This document shows, in pieces, positions 37,927 to 47,490 of a stretch of 64,000 nt of DNA. A model generated the notes under the pieces. That model was not told the DNA's origin and ran no database searches. It worked only from the letters and a program-made list of their open reading frames with translations. The stretch comes from Herbaspirillum sp. 3R11 (lineage in GTDB: Bacteria; Pseudomonadota; Gammaproteobacteria; Burkholderiales; Burkholderiaceae_D), in assembly GCF_004563925.1 (NCBI RefSeq), contig NZ_SPNJ01000003.1, forward strand, positions 248,001-312,000, read 5' to 3'. Positions within the stretch are counted from its first letter, which is position 1; each line of letters starts with the position of its first letter. Made by a program: the position numbers and the translations under genes.

Positions 37927-40233
37927 TTACTCGACTTCCAGCTTCTCTTGTGGCTCTTCCGGCGGTGGCGTCGGATCGTCGCCTTCGGGGAATTCCAGCT
38001 TGACCTGATCCTTGTCGTCCAACTCGACGGTGACACGACCGCCCGTCACCAGACGACCGAACAACAGTTCGTCGGCCAGCGCCTTGCGGATCATGTCCTG
38101 GATCAGACGCGACATCGGACGTGCACCCATCAGCGGATCGAAGCCCTTCTTGCTCAGGAACTTGCGCAATGCGTCCGAGAATACGGCTTCCACCTTCTTC
38201 TCGTGCAATTGCTCTTCCAGTTGCATCAGGAACTTGTCGACCACGCGCAGGATGATTTCCTCGTTCAGCGCGCCGAAGCTGATGATCGAATCCAGGCGAT
38301 TGCGGAATTCCGGCGTGAACATACGCTTGATATCCGCCATTTCGTCGCCGGCTTCCTTCTTGTCGGTGAAACCGATAGAACGCTTTTGCAGGCTTTCTGC
38401 GCCGGCATTCGTGGTCATCACGATGATGACATTGCGGAAGTCGGTCTTGCGGCCGTTGTTGTCGGTCAGCGTGCCGTGATCCATCACCTGCAGCAGGATG
38501 TTGAAAATATCCGGATGCGCCTTTTCGATTTCATCCAGCAGCAGCACGGCGTGCGGCTTCTTGGTGATCGCTTCGGTCAGTAAACCGCCCTGGTCGAAAC
38601 CGACGTAGCCCGGAGGCGCACCGATAAGACGGCTGACCGCATGACGTTCCATGTATTCGGACATGTCGAAACGAATCAGCTCAATGCCGAGGATGAACGC
38701 CAGTTGCTTCGCCACTTCGGTCTTGCCCACGCCGGTCGGACCGGAGAACAGGAAGGAGCCGATCGGCTTGTCGGTCTTGCCGAGGCCGGCACGCGCCATC
38801 TTGATGGCCGACGCCAATGCTTCAATCGCAGGATCCTGACCGAACACGACATTCTTGAGGTCGCGATCAATCGTTTGCAGCTTGGTGCGGTCGTCCTGAT
38901 TGACCGATTGCGGCGGAATGCGCGCGATCTTGGAAATGATTTCCTCGATCTCGGACTTGCCGATGGTCTTCTTCTGCTTCGACTTCGGCAGGATGCGCTG
39001 TGCTGCGCCGGCTTCGTCGATCACGTCGATCGCCTTGTCGGGCAGATGACGGTCATTGATGAAGCGCGCGGCCAGCTCGGCTGCCGAGGTCAGCGCCGAA
39101 GCGGAATACTTGACGCCGTGATGCTCTTCGAACTTCGACTTCAGGCCACGCAAAATCTGGATGGTCTGTTCGACGGTCGGCTCGTTGACGTCGATCTTCT
39201 GGAAGCGACGCGACAGAGCGTGGTCTTTTTCAAAGACGCCGCGGAATTCGGTGTAGGTGGTCGCACCGATGCATTTCAGCTGGCCGCTCGACAACGCAGG
39301 CTTGAGCAGATTCGATGCATCCAGGGTACCGCCCGAGGCCGAACCGGCGCCGATGATGGTGTGGATTTCGTCGATGAACAGAATGCCGTTGGGCGCATCC
39401 TTCAATTGCTTGAGGACGGCCTTCAGACGCTGTTCGAAGTCACCGCGATACTTGGTGCCGGCCAGCAACGCGCCCATGTCGAGCGAATACACGACGGCGT
39501 TCTTGAGGATTTCCGGTACGTCGTTTTGCGTGATGCGCCATGCCAGGCCTTCAGCGATGGCAGTCTTGCCCACGCCGGCCTCGCCGACCAGCAGCGGATT
39601 GTTCTTGCGGCGGCGGCACAGGGTCTGGATCACGCGCTCGACTTCGGCATCGCGGCCGATCAGCGGATCGATCTTGCCTTCTGCAGCAGCCTTGTTCAGA
39701 TTCTGGGTGAACTGATCGAGAGGACTTTCCTTTTGCTGGCCTTCGGTCTGCACGTCTTCCGCTCCTTCAGGCGCTTTTTGCGAATCGATCTGTTGATCCT
39801 TGCGCACACCATGAGAAATGAAATTGACTACGTCCAGGCGGGTTACGCCTTGTTGGTGCAGATAGTAGACAGCGTGCGAGTCCTTCTCGCCGAAGATGGC
39901 GACGAGCACGTTGGCGCCGGTCACTTCCTTCTTGCCGTTGGATGCCGACTGCACGTGCATGATCGCACGCTGGATAACGCGCTGGAATCCCAGCGTTGGC
40001 TGCGTGTCGACCTCGTTCGTGCCGGGCACGGTCGGGGTGTTGTCCGTAATGAAATTGGTCAGCGTCTTGCGCAGATCGTCGATATTGACCGAGCACGCGC
40101 GCAGCACTTCCGCAGCCGATGGATTATCCAGCAGCGCGAGGAGCAAATGTTCCACGGTGATAAATTCATGACGCGATTGTCGGGCTTCGACAAAGGCCAT
40201 GTGCAAACTGACTTCCAATTCCTGCGCAATCAT
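37927..40233 (-). CDS. clpA: ATP-dependent Clp protease ATP-binding subunit ClpA
   Basis: AAA+ unfoldase that feeds substrates to ClpP, including N-degron proteins delivered by ClpS. The 768-residue protein has the Clp N-terminal repeat domain ([14 protein letters not shown] on). The first AAA module has Walker [14 protein letters not shown] (near residue 215) and [10 protein letters not shown]. The second has [13 protein letters not shown] (near 495) and the ClpP-binding region. The ATG at 40233 overlaps the clpS stop by four bases (ATGA), so the longer frame to 40251 is not needed. No clpP gene is in the window. Confidence 0.97.
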   Translation of the reverse strand: MIAQELEVSLHMAFVEARQSRHEFITVEHLLLALLDNPSAAEVLRACSVNIDDLRKTLTNFITDNTPTVPGTNEVDTQPTLGFQRVIQRAIMHVQSASNGKKEVTGANVLVAIFGEKDSHAVYYLHQQGVTRLDVVNFISHGVRKDQQIDSQKAPEGAEDVQTEGQQKESPLDQFTQNLNKAAAEGKIDPLIGRDAEVERVIQTLCRRRKNNPLLVGEAGVGKTAIAEGLAWRITQNDVPEILKNAVVYSLDMGALLAGTKYRGDFEQRLKAVLKQLKDAPNGILFIDEIHTIIGAGSASGGTLDASNLLKPALSSGQLKCIGATTYTEFRGVFEKDHALSRRFQKIDVNEPTVEQTIQILRGLKSKFEEHHGVKYSASALTSAAELAARFINDRHLPDKAIDVIDEAGAAQRILPKSKQKKTIGKSEIEEIISKIARIPPQSVNQDDRTKLQTIDRDLKNVVFGQDPAIEALASAIKMARAGLGKTDKPIGSFLFSGPTGVGKTEVAKQLAFILGIELIRFDMSEYMERHAVSRLIGAPPGYVGFDQGGLLTEAITKKPHAVLLLDEIEKAHPDIFNILLQVMDHGTLTDNNGRKTDFRNVIIVMTTNAGAESLQKRSIGFTDKKEAGDEMADIKRMFTPEFRNRLDSIISFGALNEEIILRVVDKFLMQLEEQLHEKKVEAVFSDALRKFLSKKGFDPLMGARPMSRLIQDMIRKALADELLFGRLVTGGRVTVELDDKDQVKLEFPEGDDPTPPPEEPQEKLEVE

Positions 40234-40544
40234 GCTTCCTCCATCACGCATTGCAGGGGGTGCCCTGCTTTTCGAGCGTGGGTTAAAACGAGTTCAACTT
40301 TTGTGGATGCGATATCTTTGGGATACACACCACACATACCTTTCCCATCGCGGTGAACGCTGAGCATAATCTGCGTCGCAGTTTCACGGTCTTTGTTGAA
40401 GTACTCCTGAATGACTGCGACGACGAATTCCATCGGCGTATAGTCATCATTCAACAACAATACCTGGTACATAGGGGGCGGCTTGAGCTTTTGCTCCTGC
40501 CGCGCCAGGACTGTACCGTTTTCATTATCGTGCTTGGTTGCCAT
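40230..40544 (-). CDS. clpS: Clp protease adaptor ClpS
   Basis: A 104-residue adaptor that hands N-end-rule substrates to ClpA. The conserved binding core [17 protein letters not shown] (near residues 27-43) is present, as are the [16 protein letters not shown] segment and the C-terminal [14 protein letters not shown]. It is translationally coupled to clpA by a 4-base overlap and is the first gene of this minus-strand pair. Confidence 0.97.
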   Translation of the reverse strand: MATKHDNENGTVLARQEQKLKPPPMYQVLLLNDDYTPMEFVVAVIQEYFNKDRETATQIMLSVHRDGKGMCGVYPKDIASTKVELVLTHARKAGHPLQCVMEEA

Positions 40545-40885
40545 GCATTTATTCTAGAACCATCAATCCACTGTGCACCGCACAACATGAAGAAAATACC
40601 CAATTAAATTAGATATTACGCGTTTTCCTGATAGTGCGCAGATGACATTGAATTATCCTAAATCAAGAGCTTTGGATTCAAATGACGGAACAAAAGCTTA
40701 ATAATTCCGTTGAAAACGACTTGACTTTTGTATTTTTAACGAGAACAATGGAATTCATTGATAAGTAGTTACTGCTTGTTAATACGAAGGGGGCAAGTTT
40801 AAGGGGGGCTGCGGAATGTTTCAATCTCGCGAGGCTTCTTGCTTTTACGGCTCGTGTGATTTTTTTTAATTGAAAGATGCTTTTT
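40545..40885. other. Intergenic region: clpS upstream region and long cold-shock leader
   Basis: About 340 bp without a gene and clearly more AT-rich than its surroundings. The part nearest clpS must hold the clpS-clpA promoter, but no clear hexamers were found. The part after about 40756 is probably the 5' leader of the cold-shock gene. Confidence 0.55.
40721..40749 (+). promoter_or_regulatory. Candidate promoter of the cold-shock gene
   Basis: TTGACT (40721-40726), a 17-bp spacer and AACAAT (40744-40749). A start near 40756 would give an untranslated leader of about 130 nt, similar in size to the structured leaders of cspA-type mRNAs that act as cold sensors. Confidence 0.5.
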
Positions 40886-41089
40886 ATGGCAACAGGTACA
40901 GTCAAGTGGTTCAACGATTCTAAAGGCTTCGGCTTTATCACTCCGGATGACGGCGGTGAAGATTTGTTCGCACACTTCTCGGCAATTCAAATGAACGGCT
41001 TCAAGACCCTCAAAGAAGGTCAAAAAGTACAGTTCGAAGTCACGCAAGGCCCTAAAGGCAAGCAAGCTTCAAACATTCAAGCTCCTTAA
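40886..41089 (+). CDS. Cold-shock protein (CspA family)
   Basis: A 67-residue single cold-shock domain protein that binds single-stranded RNA/DNA. Both RNA-binding motifs are seen: KGFGFI (RNP1) and DLFAHF (RNP2-like). It begins [16 protein letters not shown], as in CspA/CspD relatives. The ATG at 40886 is chosen over an ATG three codons upstream because family sequence starts there. A strong terminator follows. Which Csp paralogue it is, and whether cold or stationary phase induces it, cannot be told. Confidence 0.95.
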   Translation: MATGTVKWFNDSKGFGFITPDDGGEDLFAHFSAIQMNGFKTLKEGQKVQFEVTQGPKGKQASNIQAP

Positions 41090-41110
41090 GTCGCATTAAG
41101 TCGCTTTTGT

Positions 41111-41142
41111 AAAAAGCTCCTGTTTCGACAGGAGCTTTTTTT
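41111..41142 (+). terminator. Rho-independent terminator of the cold-shock gene
   Basis: AAAAAGCTCCTGT, a TTCG tetraloop, and ACAGGAGCTTTTT followed by more T: a strong, symmetrical terminator 22 bases after the stop. Confidence 0.92.
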
Positions 41143-41182
41143 ACGCCTGCGCGGTGGACGAACGGCATCTGCGACGGACTAT

Positions 41183-41212
41183 AAAAAAGAGCCGGCAGTT
41201 CAGCCCGGCCCT
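41183..41212 (-). terminator. Rho-independent terminator of icd
   Basis: On the minus strand AGGGCCGG pairs with CCGGCTCT (one G-T pair) around a 9-nt loop, followed by six T, 26 bases after the icd stop. Confidence 0.8.
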
Positions 41213-41237
41213 TCTTCAGCAAAAATCGCCTGCCGAA

Positions 41238-42491
41238 TTACAGATTCTCGATTACCGCATCACCGAAACCCGAGCACGATACCTGCGTCGCGCCTTCCAT
41301 GAGACGTGCAAAGTCGTAGGTCACCTTCTTCGACGAAATCGTGGTCTGCATCGCCTCGATGATCAAGGCCGCTGCTTCGGTCCAGCCGATGTGGCGCAGC
41401 ATCATTTCCGCCGACAGGATCAACGAACCCGGATTGACGTAGTCCTTGCCGGCATAGCGCGGCGAGGTGCCATGCGTGGCTTCGAACATCGCGACGGAAT
41501 CGGACATGTTGGCGCCGGGAGCAATCCCGATGCCGCCCACCTGTGCCGCCAGCGCGTCCGAGATGTAGTCGCCGTTCAGGTTCAATGTGGCGATCACGCT
41601 GTATTCGGCGGGACGCAGCAGGATCTGTTGCATGAAGGCGTCGGCGATCACGTCCTTGACGATGATGTCGCGGCCGGTCTTCGGATTCTTGATTCTGACC
41701 CATGGACCGTCATCAATCACCACGCCGCTGAACTCCTTCTGCGCCAGGGCGTAGGCCCAGTCACGGAAGCTGCCTTCGGTGAACTTCATGATGTTGCCCT
41801 TGTGGACGATCGTCACCGACGGCTTGTCATGGTCGATGGCGTACTGGATCGCCTTGCGCACCAGGCGCTCGGTGCCTTCCTGCGAGACCGGCTTGATGCC
41901 CAGACTGGAGGTTTCAGGGAAGCGCAGCTTCTTGACGCCCATTTCCTTGACCAGGAAGTCGATCAGCTTCTTGGCGCCGTCCGTGCCGGCCTGCCATTCG
42001 ATGCCGGCGTAGATGTCTTCCGAATTTTCGCGGAAGATGACCATGTTGGTCTTTTCAGGTTCACGCAGCGGCGATGGCACACCCTTGAAATAGCGCACCG
42101 GGCGCAGACAGACATACAGGTCCAGTTGCTGGCGCAGCGACACGTTTAGGGAACGGATGCCGCCACCGACCGGCGTCGTCAGCGGGCCTTTGATGGACAC
42201 CACGAATTCCTTGACCGCAGCGACGGTCTCTTCCGGCAGCCAGACATCGGCGCCGTACAACTGCGTCGATTTTTCGCCGGCGTAGATTTCCATCCAATTG
42301 ATCTTGCGCTGATCGCCATAAGCTTTGGCGACCGCGGCGTCCACTACCTTGAGCATGACTGGCGTCACATCGCGACCGGTGCCGTCGCCCTGGATGAACG
42401 GAATGATCGGATGGTCCGGGACGTTGAGGGAAAAATCGGCATTGACGGTAATCTTCTTACCTTCGGCCGGCACCTGAATGTGTTGATACAT
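41238..42491 (-). CDS. icd: Isocitrate dehydrogenase (NADP+)
   Basis: TCA-cycle enzyme converting isocitrate to 2-oxoglutarate, CO2 and NADPH. The 417-residue protein closely resembles E. coli Icd: the substrate loop [13 protein letters not shown] includes the Ser that AceK phosphorylates in E. coli, and [18 protein letters not shown] is near the C-terminus. The [23 protein letters not shown] and [14 protein letters not shown] segments are also present. It is monocistronic between a terminator and a divergent pseudouridine synthase gene. Confidence 0.97.
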   Translation of the reverse strand: MYQHIQVPAEGKKITVNADFSLNVPDHPIIPFIQGDGTGRDVTPVMLKVVDAAVAKAYGDQRKINWMEIYAGEKSTQLYGADVWLPEETVAAVKEFVVSIKGPLTTPVGGGIRSLNVSLRQQLDLYVCLRPVRYFKGVPSPLREPEKTNMVIFRENSEDIYAGIEWQAGTDGAKKLIDFLVKEMGVKKLRFPETSSLGIKPVSQEGTERLVRKAIQYAIDHDKPSVTIVHKGNIMKFTEGSFRDWAYALAQKEFSGVVIDDGPWVRIKNPKTGRDIIVKDVIADAFMQQILLRPAEYSVIATLNLNGDYISDALAAQVGGIGIAPGANMSDSVAMFEATHGTSPRYAGKDYVNPGSLILSAEMMLRHIGWTEAAALIIEAMQTTISSKKVTYDFARLMEGATQVSCSGFGDAVIENL

Positions 42492-42686
42492 TACGGTCTC
42501 CGAGAATAGTGCGGAAAAGAGGGGAATTCTGCCTCGCTGCGGACGCGCACGAGTGCGAACCGATCGCCAGCAACATCGCAGCGAAGGCGATTAAATTCAG
42601 GATCAGGTCTCATATAAGACATAAGACATTGATTTATATTATGCACGAGTATTTTACTGGACGTCATGTTTTTGCGACACTGACGC

Positions 42687-43253
42687 ATGCCTCTCATTTT
42701 ATTCAACAAACCCTATCAGGTAATGTGCCAGTTTTCGGCGCAGGATGACCGCAAAACGCTGGCCGACTACCTCGATATCCCCGGCATCTATCCTGCCGGC
42801 CGTCTCGATGCCGACAGCGAAGGATTGATGCTGCTGACCGACGACGGCGAGCTCCAGCACGCCATCAGCCACCCCAAACGCAAACAACCCAAGGTCTACC
42901 TGGTGCAGGTGGAAGGCACACCGGAGGCAAGCAGCCTGGAGCGCCTGCGCAACCCGCTTGACCTCGGCGATTTCGTGACACAGAAAAGCGAAGTCCGGCA
43001 CGTGCAGGAGCCGGCTTGGCTGTGGCCACGCAATCCGCCCATTCGCGAGCGCAAGGATCACCCGACCAGTTGGCTGACGATACAGATATCGGAGGGGAAA
43101 AATCGTCAGGTGCGTCGCATGACGGCCGCGGTCGGACTGCCCACCTTGCGACTGGTCCGGATCGCCATCGGACCATTTGCACTGGCGACCGATCCGCTGC
43201 TGCCGGGAGAGTGGAAAACCGTCGATCCACAGGGATTTCGCCGTCAGAGCTGA
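42687..43253 (+). CDS. rluE: 23S rRNA pseudouridine synthase, RsuA/RluE type
   Basis: A 188-residue RsuA/RluB/E/F-family enzyme without the N-terminal S4 domain. It begins LILFNKPYQVMCQF and carries the catalytic Asp in AGRLDADSEGLMLLT (near residue 42), followed by KVYLVQVEG and GKNRQVRRMTAAVGLPTLRLVRIAIG. The short, S4-less form with the insertion EPAWLWPRNPPIRERK matches RluE, which modifies U2457 of 23S rRNA in E. coli. The assignment to RluE rather than a sibling is likely, not proven. It is divergent from icd. Confidence 0.88.
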   Translation: MPLILFNKPYQVMCQFSAQDDRKTLADYLDIPGIYPAGRLDADSEGLMLLTDDGELQHAISHPKRKQPKVYLVQVEGTPEASSLERLRNPLDLGDFVTQKSEVRHVQEPAWLWPRNPPIRERKDHPTSWLTIQISEGKNRQVRRMTAAVGLPTLRLVRIAIGPFALATDPLLPGEWKTVDPQGFRRQS

Positions 43254-43354
43254 CAAACAACTGACAAAATCGACTTTTCAAGGAGAGTCCGCAAAGAAAT
43301 TTTGTTTTTTGGAATTTTTTGTCAACCAAGCCTTCGGCGCGTCGTTATTGGCAA

Positions 43355-43370
43355 TGATTCATGAGAATCA
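43355..43370. promoter_or_regulatory. Palindrome upstream of the small exported protein gene
   Basis: TGATTC-ATGA-GAATCA, perfect 6-bp arms, 37 bp before the start of the small Ala/Lys-rich gene. It resembles an operator and has only a partial likeness to a Fur box. Its regulator is unknown. Confidence 0.4.
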
Positions 43371-43406
43371 CCGTCTTCTTAACATGTCTAATTGAAGGAC
43401 TGCAAA

Positions 43407-43601
43407 ATGAAAAAATTGATCGCCGCTCTGATCGCTGGTCTGTTCGCCACTTCCGTGTTCGCACAAGCTGCAGCTCCTGCTGCTGCACCTGCTGATGCTC
43501 CTAAGGCTGAAGCTGCTGCACCGAAGGCAAAGAAGGCTAAGAAAGCCAAGAAGAGCCACAAGGCAAAGAAGGCTGCTCCAGCTGCTGACGCTGCTAAGTA
43601 A
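43407..43601 (+). CDS. Small exported Ala/Lys-rich protein
   Basis: A 64-residue product: a clear signal peptide (MKKLIAALIAGLFATSVFAQ, cut after AFA-like VFA), then an Ala/Pro stretch, then a tail of repeated KKAKKAK units ending PAADAAK. Composition resembles histone H1-like or PhaP-like basic tails, but the signal peptide points to the periplasm. Similar small proteins are common in Oxalobacteraceae and Burkholderia, with no known function. An AAGGACTGC ribosome site precedes the ATG at 43407; an in-frame ATG at 43392 would place five residues before the signal peptide and is less likely. It has its own terminator, so it looks monocistronic and possibly highly expressed. Confidence 0.75.
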   Translation: MKKLIAALIAGLFATSVFAQAAAPAAAPADAPKAEAAAPKAKKAKKAKKSHKAKKAAPAADAAK

Positions 43602-43619
43602 TCTTGCTTTCGCTTTGCT

Positions 43620-43646
43620 AAAAGGCAGGCTAGTCCTGCCTTTTTT
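43620..43646 (+). terminator. Rho-independent terminator of the small exported protein gene
   Basis: AAAAGGCAGG and CCTGCCTTTT flank a 5-nt loop, followed by T. It lies 18 bases after the stop. Confidence 0.85.
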
Positions 43647-43743
43647 CATGTCCGCTGCATTTGTCGGCTTCCTTTATAATCGCCGCATTCCGGCAGATTT
43701 CGGATCTGCAGTCGATTTCTCATACAGCCACGTACATTCCATC

Positions 43744-44193
43744 ATGCGTCGTTTCCTGCCTTTCGCCACCCTGCTCGCCACCCTCGCCGCCGTTGCGGTG
43801 CCCCTGCCAAGCCAGGCCCAGCAGCTTCAGAAATTCCCGACCACCACGCTCAATGCCGGCCTGTACCTGATCAAGGCCGAAGTCGCCTCGACTGAAGCGC
43901 AGCGCGAGCAAGGCCTGATGTTCCGCGACAAGATGGGCGCCAATGACGGCATGGTGTTCGCGTTCGGCGCGCCGGCCGGTGTGTGCATGTGGATGAAGAA
44001 TACGATGATCCCCTTGTCGGTCGCCTTCATGGACGAGACCGGCAAGATCATCAATATCGAGGAAATGAAGGAACAGACGCTGGATTCGCATTGCGCATCC
44101 AAGCCCGCCACCTACGCCCTGGAAATGAACAAGGGCTGGTTCAAACAGAAGAACATCAAACCCGGCACGGTCATCGAAGGCCTGCCGCGTTAA
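43744..44193 (+). CDS. DUF192 family exported protein
   Basis: A 149-residue DUF192 protein with an N-terminal signal peptide (hydrophobic FATLLATLAAVAVP, cut near SQAQ). The family core is complete: REQGLMFRDKM, the GMVFAFGAP loop, CMWMKNTMIPLSVAFMDE and the final MNKGWFKQKNIKPGTVIEG. The function of DUF192 is not established. A TATAAT (43675-43680) lies about 60 bp before the ATG at 43744 as a possible -10 element. The longer frame upstream overlaps the previous gene and its terminator and is rejected. Confidence 0.87.
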   Translation: MRRFLPFATLLATLAAVAVPLPSQAQQLQKFPTTTLNAGLYLIKAEVASTEAQREQGLMFRDKMGANDGMVFAFGAPAGVCMWMKNTMIPLSVAFMDETGKIINIEEMKEQTLDSHCASKPATYALEMNKGWFKQKNIKPGTVIEGLPR

Positions 44194-44310
44194 ATCCCAC
44201 CAGAGACGCAAACCCCGGAGCCGGGGCATCAAGGCGTCGCTACAAACCTCGTAGCGCGCCTCCACACACACCCGAATCAACAGTTTCCCGCTGATCAATA
44301 CCTGGAAATG

Positions 44311-44340
44311 CAAAAACCCGCCAAATCGCTTGGGCGGGTT
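44311..44340 (-). terminator. Rho-independent terminator of rpsT
   Basis: On the minus strand AACCCGCC, a 10-nt loop and GGCGGGTT followed by TTT, about 80 bases after the rpsT stop. Confidence 0.75.
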
Positions 44341-44420
44341 GATGTTTTCGAATCGACATCACTATCGATTCATCATTGCGCAGATCTTTGCGTGAGCAAA
44401 GATCCGGTCAACAACAAGAA

Positions 44421-44687
44421 TTAAGCAGCCAGTGCCTTCAGGGCAGCAGCCAGACGGCTCTTATGGCGAGCAGCCTTGTTCTTGTGAATGATTTTCTTGT
44501 CAGCGATGCTGTCGATAGTCGAGACCGAAGCCTGGAACACGGAAGTCGCAGCAGCCTTGTCGCCTGCTTCGATCGCCTTGCGGACAGCCTTGATTGCTGT
44601 ACGCAGCGTCGAACGCTGGCTGGAGTTGTGCGCGTTTTGCTTAACAGCTTGACGAGCACGTTTGCGTGCTTGTGCGGTATTTGCCAT
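44421..44687 (-). CDS. rpsT: 30S ribosomal protein S20
   Basis: Small basic helical ribosomal protein of 88 residues that binds 16S rRNA. It begins [18 protein letters not shown] and contains [17 protein letters not shown] and [21 protein letters not shown], all typical of S20. It has a strong sigma-70 promoter at 44764-44792 and its own terminator. It is divergent from murJ, an order also found in E. coli (rpsT beside mviN-type genes in many proteobacteria). Confidence 0.98.
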   Translation of the reverse strand: MANTAQARKRARQAVKQNAHNSSQRSTLRTAIKAVRKAIEAGDKAAATSVFQASVSTIDSIADKKIIHKNKAARHKSRLAAALKALAA

Positions 44688-44763
44688 GAATAATTATCCT
44701 AAATCGAGATCGAGAGCATCGCAATCTTGATAACTTGCGAGGCGGAATTCTGTAAAGCCACGG

Positions 44764-44792
44764 ATTATAACCATTTTTCCTCAAACTGGCAA
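44764..44792 (-). promoter_or_regulatory. Sigma-70 promoter of rpsT
   Basis: On the minus strand TTGCCA (44787-44792), exactly 17 bp and TATAAT (44764-44769). The predicted start is near 44757, giving a leader of about 70 nt, long enough for S20 autoregulation. Confidence 0.75.
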
Positions 44793-44946
44793 ATGCAGCC
44801 TGACTATCGCCAGTCGTCTGTTGCAAAAGAGGCTTAATTACCGATATGCAAGATTCAAGGCGAACGTTCTTTGCGCGTCCGCCTCCAATCGCGTCAGCGC
44901 TGCGGGAATCCCCTGCAAACCCGCAGCTCCCCCCGAAAACGAAAGC

Positions 44947-44952
44947 TATAAT
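44947..44952 (+). promoter_or_regulatory. -10 element very close to the murJ start codon
   Basis: A perfect TATAAT ends eight bases before the murJ ATG, so transcription would begin at or within about two bases of the start codon. No ribosome site is visible. A leaderless mRNA is possible. Confidence 0.45.
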
Positions 44953-44960
44953 GCCGTCCC

Positions 44961-46511
44961 ATGAACTTGCATAAAACGCTTGCCACCGTTTCTGGCATGA
45001 CGATGCTCTCCCGCATTACCGGTCTCGCAAGAGAAATCCTGTTCGCACGTGCATTCGGCGCCTCGGCCTACACCGATGCCTTCAACGTCGCCTTCCGCAT
45101 TCCCAACCTGTTGCGCCGGCTGTTCGCCGAAGGCGCCTTTTCGCAGGCCTTCGTGCCCATCCTCGCCGAATACAAGAACCAGAAGGGCGACGCCGCCACC
45201 AAACATCTGGTCGACCACGTGGCGACGGTGCTGATCTGGGTCATGGTCGCCACCAGCATTGCCGGCATCCTGGCCACGCCGCTGATCGTGTACTTCATCG
45301 CCACCGGGCTCAAATACAACCAGGACGCCTTCGACGCCTCGGTGATCATGACCCGCATCATGTTCCCCTATATCGGCTTCATGTCCTTCGTGGCGCTGGC
45401 CGGCGGCATCCTCAATACCTGGCGCGAATTCAAGATCCCGGCATTCACCTCGGTGCTGCTGAATGTGTCCTTTATCGTTGCGTCCCTGTTCGTCGCTCCT
45501 TACATGGACCAGCCGATCTATGCGATGGCATTTGCGGTGTTCGTCGGCGGCGTGCTGCAAGTCGCGCTGCAGATTCCCGCGCTGATCAAGATCGGCATGC
45601 TGCCGCGCCTGTACCTCAATCCGATGATCGGTCTCTCCGACGAAGGCGTGAGGCGCGTGCTCAAGAAAATGGGCCCGGCGGTGTTCGCCGTCTCAGCCGC
45701 GCAGATCAGCCTGATGATCAACACCAATATCGCCTCGCGCCTGGCGCACGGCAGCGTGTCGTGGCTGTCGTACGCCGACCGTCTGATGGAATTCCCCACC
45801 GCCCTGCTTGGCGTGGCGCTCGGCACCATCCTGTTGCCCAGCCTGTCGAACGCACATGCCGAAAACGACATGGCCGAATATTCGGCATTGCTGGACTGGG
45901 GCCTGCGCCTGACCTTCCTGCTGGCGCTGCCCTGCGCGGTGGGGCTGGCGACGCTGTCGGAGCCGCTGACCGCCACGCTGTTCCATTACGGTAAATTCGA
46001 CACGGTCTCGGTCGACATGACCGGCCGCGCATTGATTGCCTACGGCGTCGGCCTGATCGGCCTGATCCTGGTGAAAATCCTGGCGCCCGGCTTCTACGCC
46101 AAACAGGACATCCGCACCCCGGTCAAGATCGCCATCGGCGTGCTGATCGCAACCCAGCTGATGAACTACATTTTCGTGCCGTGGATCGCCCATGCCGGCC
46201 TGGCCTTGTCGATCGGCCTGGGCGCCTGCCTGAACGCGGCGTTCCTGTTCTGGGGCCTGCGTCGCCGCAACATCTACACCCCGCAACCGGGCTGGCGCAT
46301 GTTCTTGATCAAGCTGACCGGAGCGCTGTTCCTGCTCGCTGGCGTGGCGCTGGCGGTAGCGCGACATTTTGACTGGATCGCCATGCGCGCCCATCCGGCC
46401 GAGCGCATTGGTGCGCTGTTGCTGGTGTTTGCAGCGTGTGGCGTGGCGTATTTCGGCGCGCTGATGGCAATGGGATTTCGCTTCCGCGACTTCAAGCGCA
46501 TCGGTCGTTGA
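44961..46511 (+). CDS. murJ: Lipid II flippase MurJ
   Basis: Inner-membrane flippase that moves the peptidoglycan precursor lipid II outward. The 516-residue protein has about 14 membrane helices. The MurJ signature region MLSRITGLAREILFARAFGAS and FNVAFRIPNLLRRLFAEGAFSQAFVP (in part) is at the N-terminus, carrying the conserved arginines. The central ALLGVALGTILLPSLS and LAPGFYAKQDIRTPVKIA motifs follow. Length is normal. It is divergent from rpsT. Confidence 0.97.
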   Translation: MNLHKTLATVSGMTMLSRITGLAREILFARAFGASAYTDAFNVAFRIPNLLRRLFAEGAFSQAFVPILAEYKNQKGDAATKHLVDHVATVLIWVMVATSIAGILATPLIVYFIATGLKYNQDAFDASVIMTRIMFPYIGFMSFVALAGGILNTWREFKIPAFTSVLLNVSFIVASLFVAPYMDQPIYAMAFAVFVGGVLQVALQIPALIKIGMLPRLYLNPMIGLSDEGVRRVLKKMGPAVFAVSAAQISLMINTNIASRLAHGSVSWLSYADRLMEFPTALLGVALGTILLPSLSNAHAENDMAEYSALLDWGLRLTFLLALPCAVGLATLSEPLTATLFHYGKFDTVSVDMTGRALIAYGVGLIGLILVKILAPGFYAKQDIRTPVKIAIGVLIATQLMNYIFVPWIAHAGLALSIGLGACLNAAFLFWGLRRRNIYTPQPGWRMFLIKLTGALFLLAGVALAVARHFDWIAMRAHPAERIGALLLVFAACGVAYFGALMAMGFRFRDFKRIGR

Positions 46512-46602
46512 TAGCTTGTCTGGCCAAGGCAATGTTGCGTTGATGCGCCATTGCCAGCCAAACATTTCACAAGCGCGCATATTTTGATAGCATGTTCAAT
46601 AT

Positions 46603-47442
46603 ATGACGCTTACACCGCTCGAATATTTTTCTTCGCTGGTTCGTCAAGACGATTCGATTCCGCTTTTTGAATCGGCTCTGGCGCTGGGGCAAGATGCGCA
46701 TCCCGATCTGGATTTGTCCGCATGCCAGATCGAGATGGATACCCTGGCGCTCAAGTTGAAGCAGCGTCTGTCCTCGGATGCATCGCATATCCAAAAATTG
46801 CGGATGCTCAACCACTTCTTTTTCCAGGAGCTGGCGTTCGCCGGCAACATCAACAATTATTACGATCCCGACAACAGCTACATCGACCGTGTGCTGACGT
46901 CGCGCCGCGGCATTCCGATTTCGCTGGCGGTGGTGTATATGGAGTTGGGACAGCAGATTGGCCTGAACATGAAGGGTATTTCCTTCCCCGGCCACTTCCT
47001 GATGAAGCTGTCGGTACAATCGGGCGACATCGTGCTCGACCCGATGAACGGCGCCAGCCTGTCGCGTGAAGAATTGGAGGAGCGCCTGGAACCGTATCTG
47101 GAGCAGCAGGAATACGGCGACGAGCTGCCGCTGGCGGCGTATCTGCGCGCCGCCCATCCGCGCGAAATCCTGACCCGCATGCTGCGCAACCTGAAAGCCA
47201 TCTACACCGACTCCCAGCGCTGGCAGGGTGTGCTCGAGGTACAGGAGCGCCTGGTGATCTTGTTGCCGGATGAAATTACCGAACGCCGCGATCGCGGTCT
47301 GGCCTACGCCAACCTGGCTGAACCGCAGGCGGCGCTGGACGATCTGGAGGCCTACCTGGCCTTGCGTCCCGATGCGGAAGACGCCGACAGCATGCGTGAG
47401 AGGCTGCCGGAACTGCGTCACGCCAGCAGGCGCCCCAACTGA
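46603..47442 (+). CDS. SirB1-family protein (transglutaminase-like plus TPR)
   Basis: A 279-residue SirB1/YchA-type protein. The N-terminal transglutaminase-like region has NNYYDPDNSYIDRVLTSRRGIPISLAVVYMELG (in part) and GISFPGHFLMKL, the characteristic core. The C-terminal part carries a tetratricopeptide-like segment (LVILLPDEITERRDRGLAYANLAEPQAALDDLEAYL, in part). In E. coli the relative YchA is encoded near prfA and hemK, which is not the case here. The role of the family is not established. It is convergent with uup. Confidence 0.88.
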   Translation: MTLTPLEYFSSLVRQDDSIPLFESALALGQDAHPDLDLSACQIEMDTLALKLKQRLSSDASHIQKLRMLNHFFFQELAFAGNINNYYDPDNSYIDRVLTSRRGIPISLAVVYMELGQQIGLNMKGISFPGHFLMKLSVQSGDIVLDPMNGASLSREELEERLEPYLEQQEYGDELPLAAYLRAAHPREILTRMLRNLKAIYTDSQRWQGVLEVQERLVILLPDEITERRDRGLAYANLAEPQAALDDLEAYLALRPDAEDADSMRERLPELRHASRRPN

Positions 47443-47490
47443 AGTTGGAGACGCCAGCCCGGCGCTACTGATTGCTGTACTGACTGCTGA

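Noticed and set aside
43349-43372. Fur box
   Set aside because: TGATTC-ATGA-GAATCA shares some bases with the Fur consensus but lacks the repeated GATAAT pattern; kept only as an unassigned palindrome.
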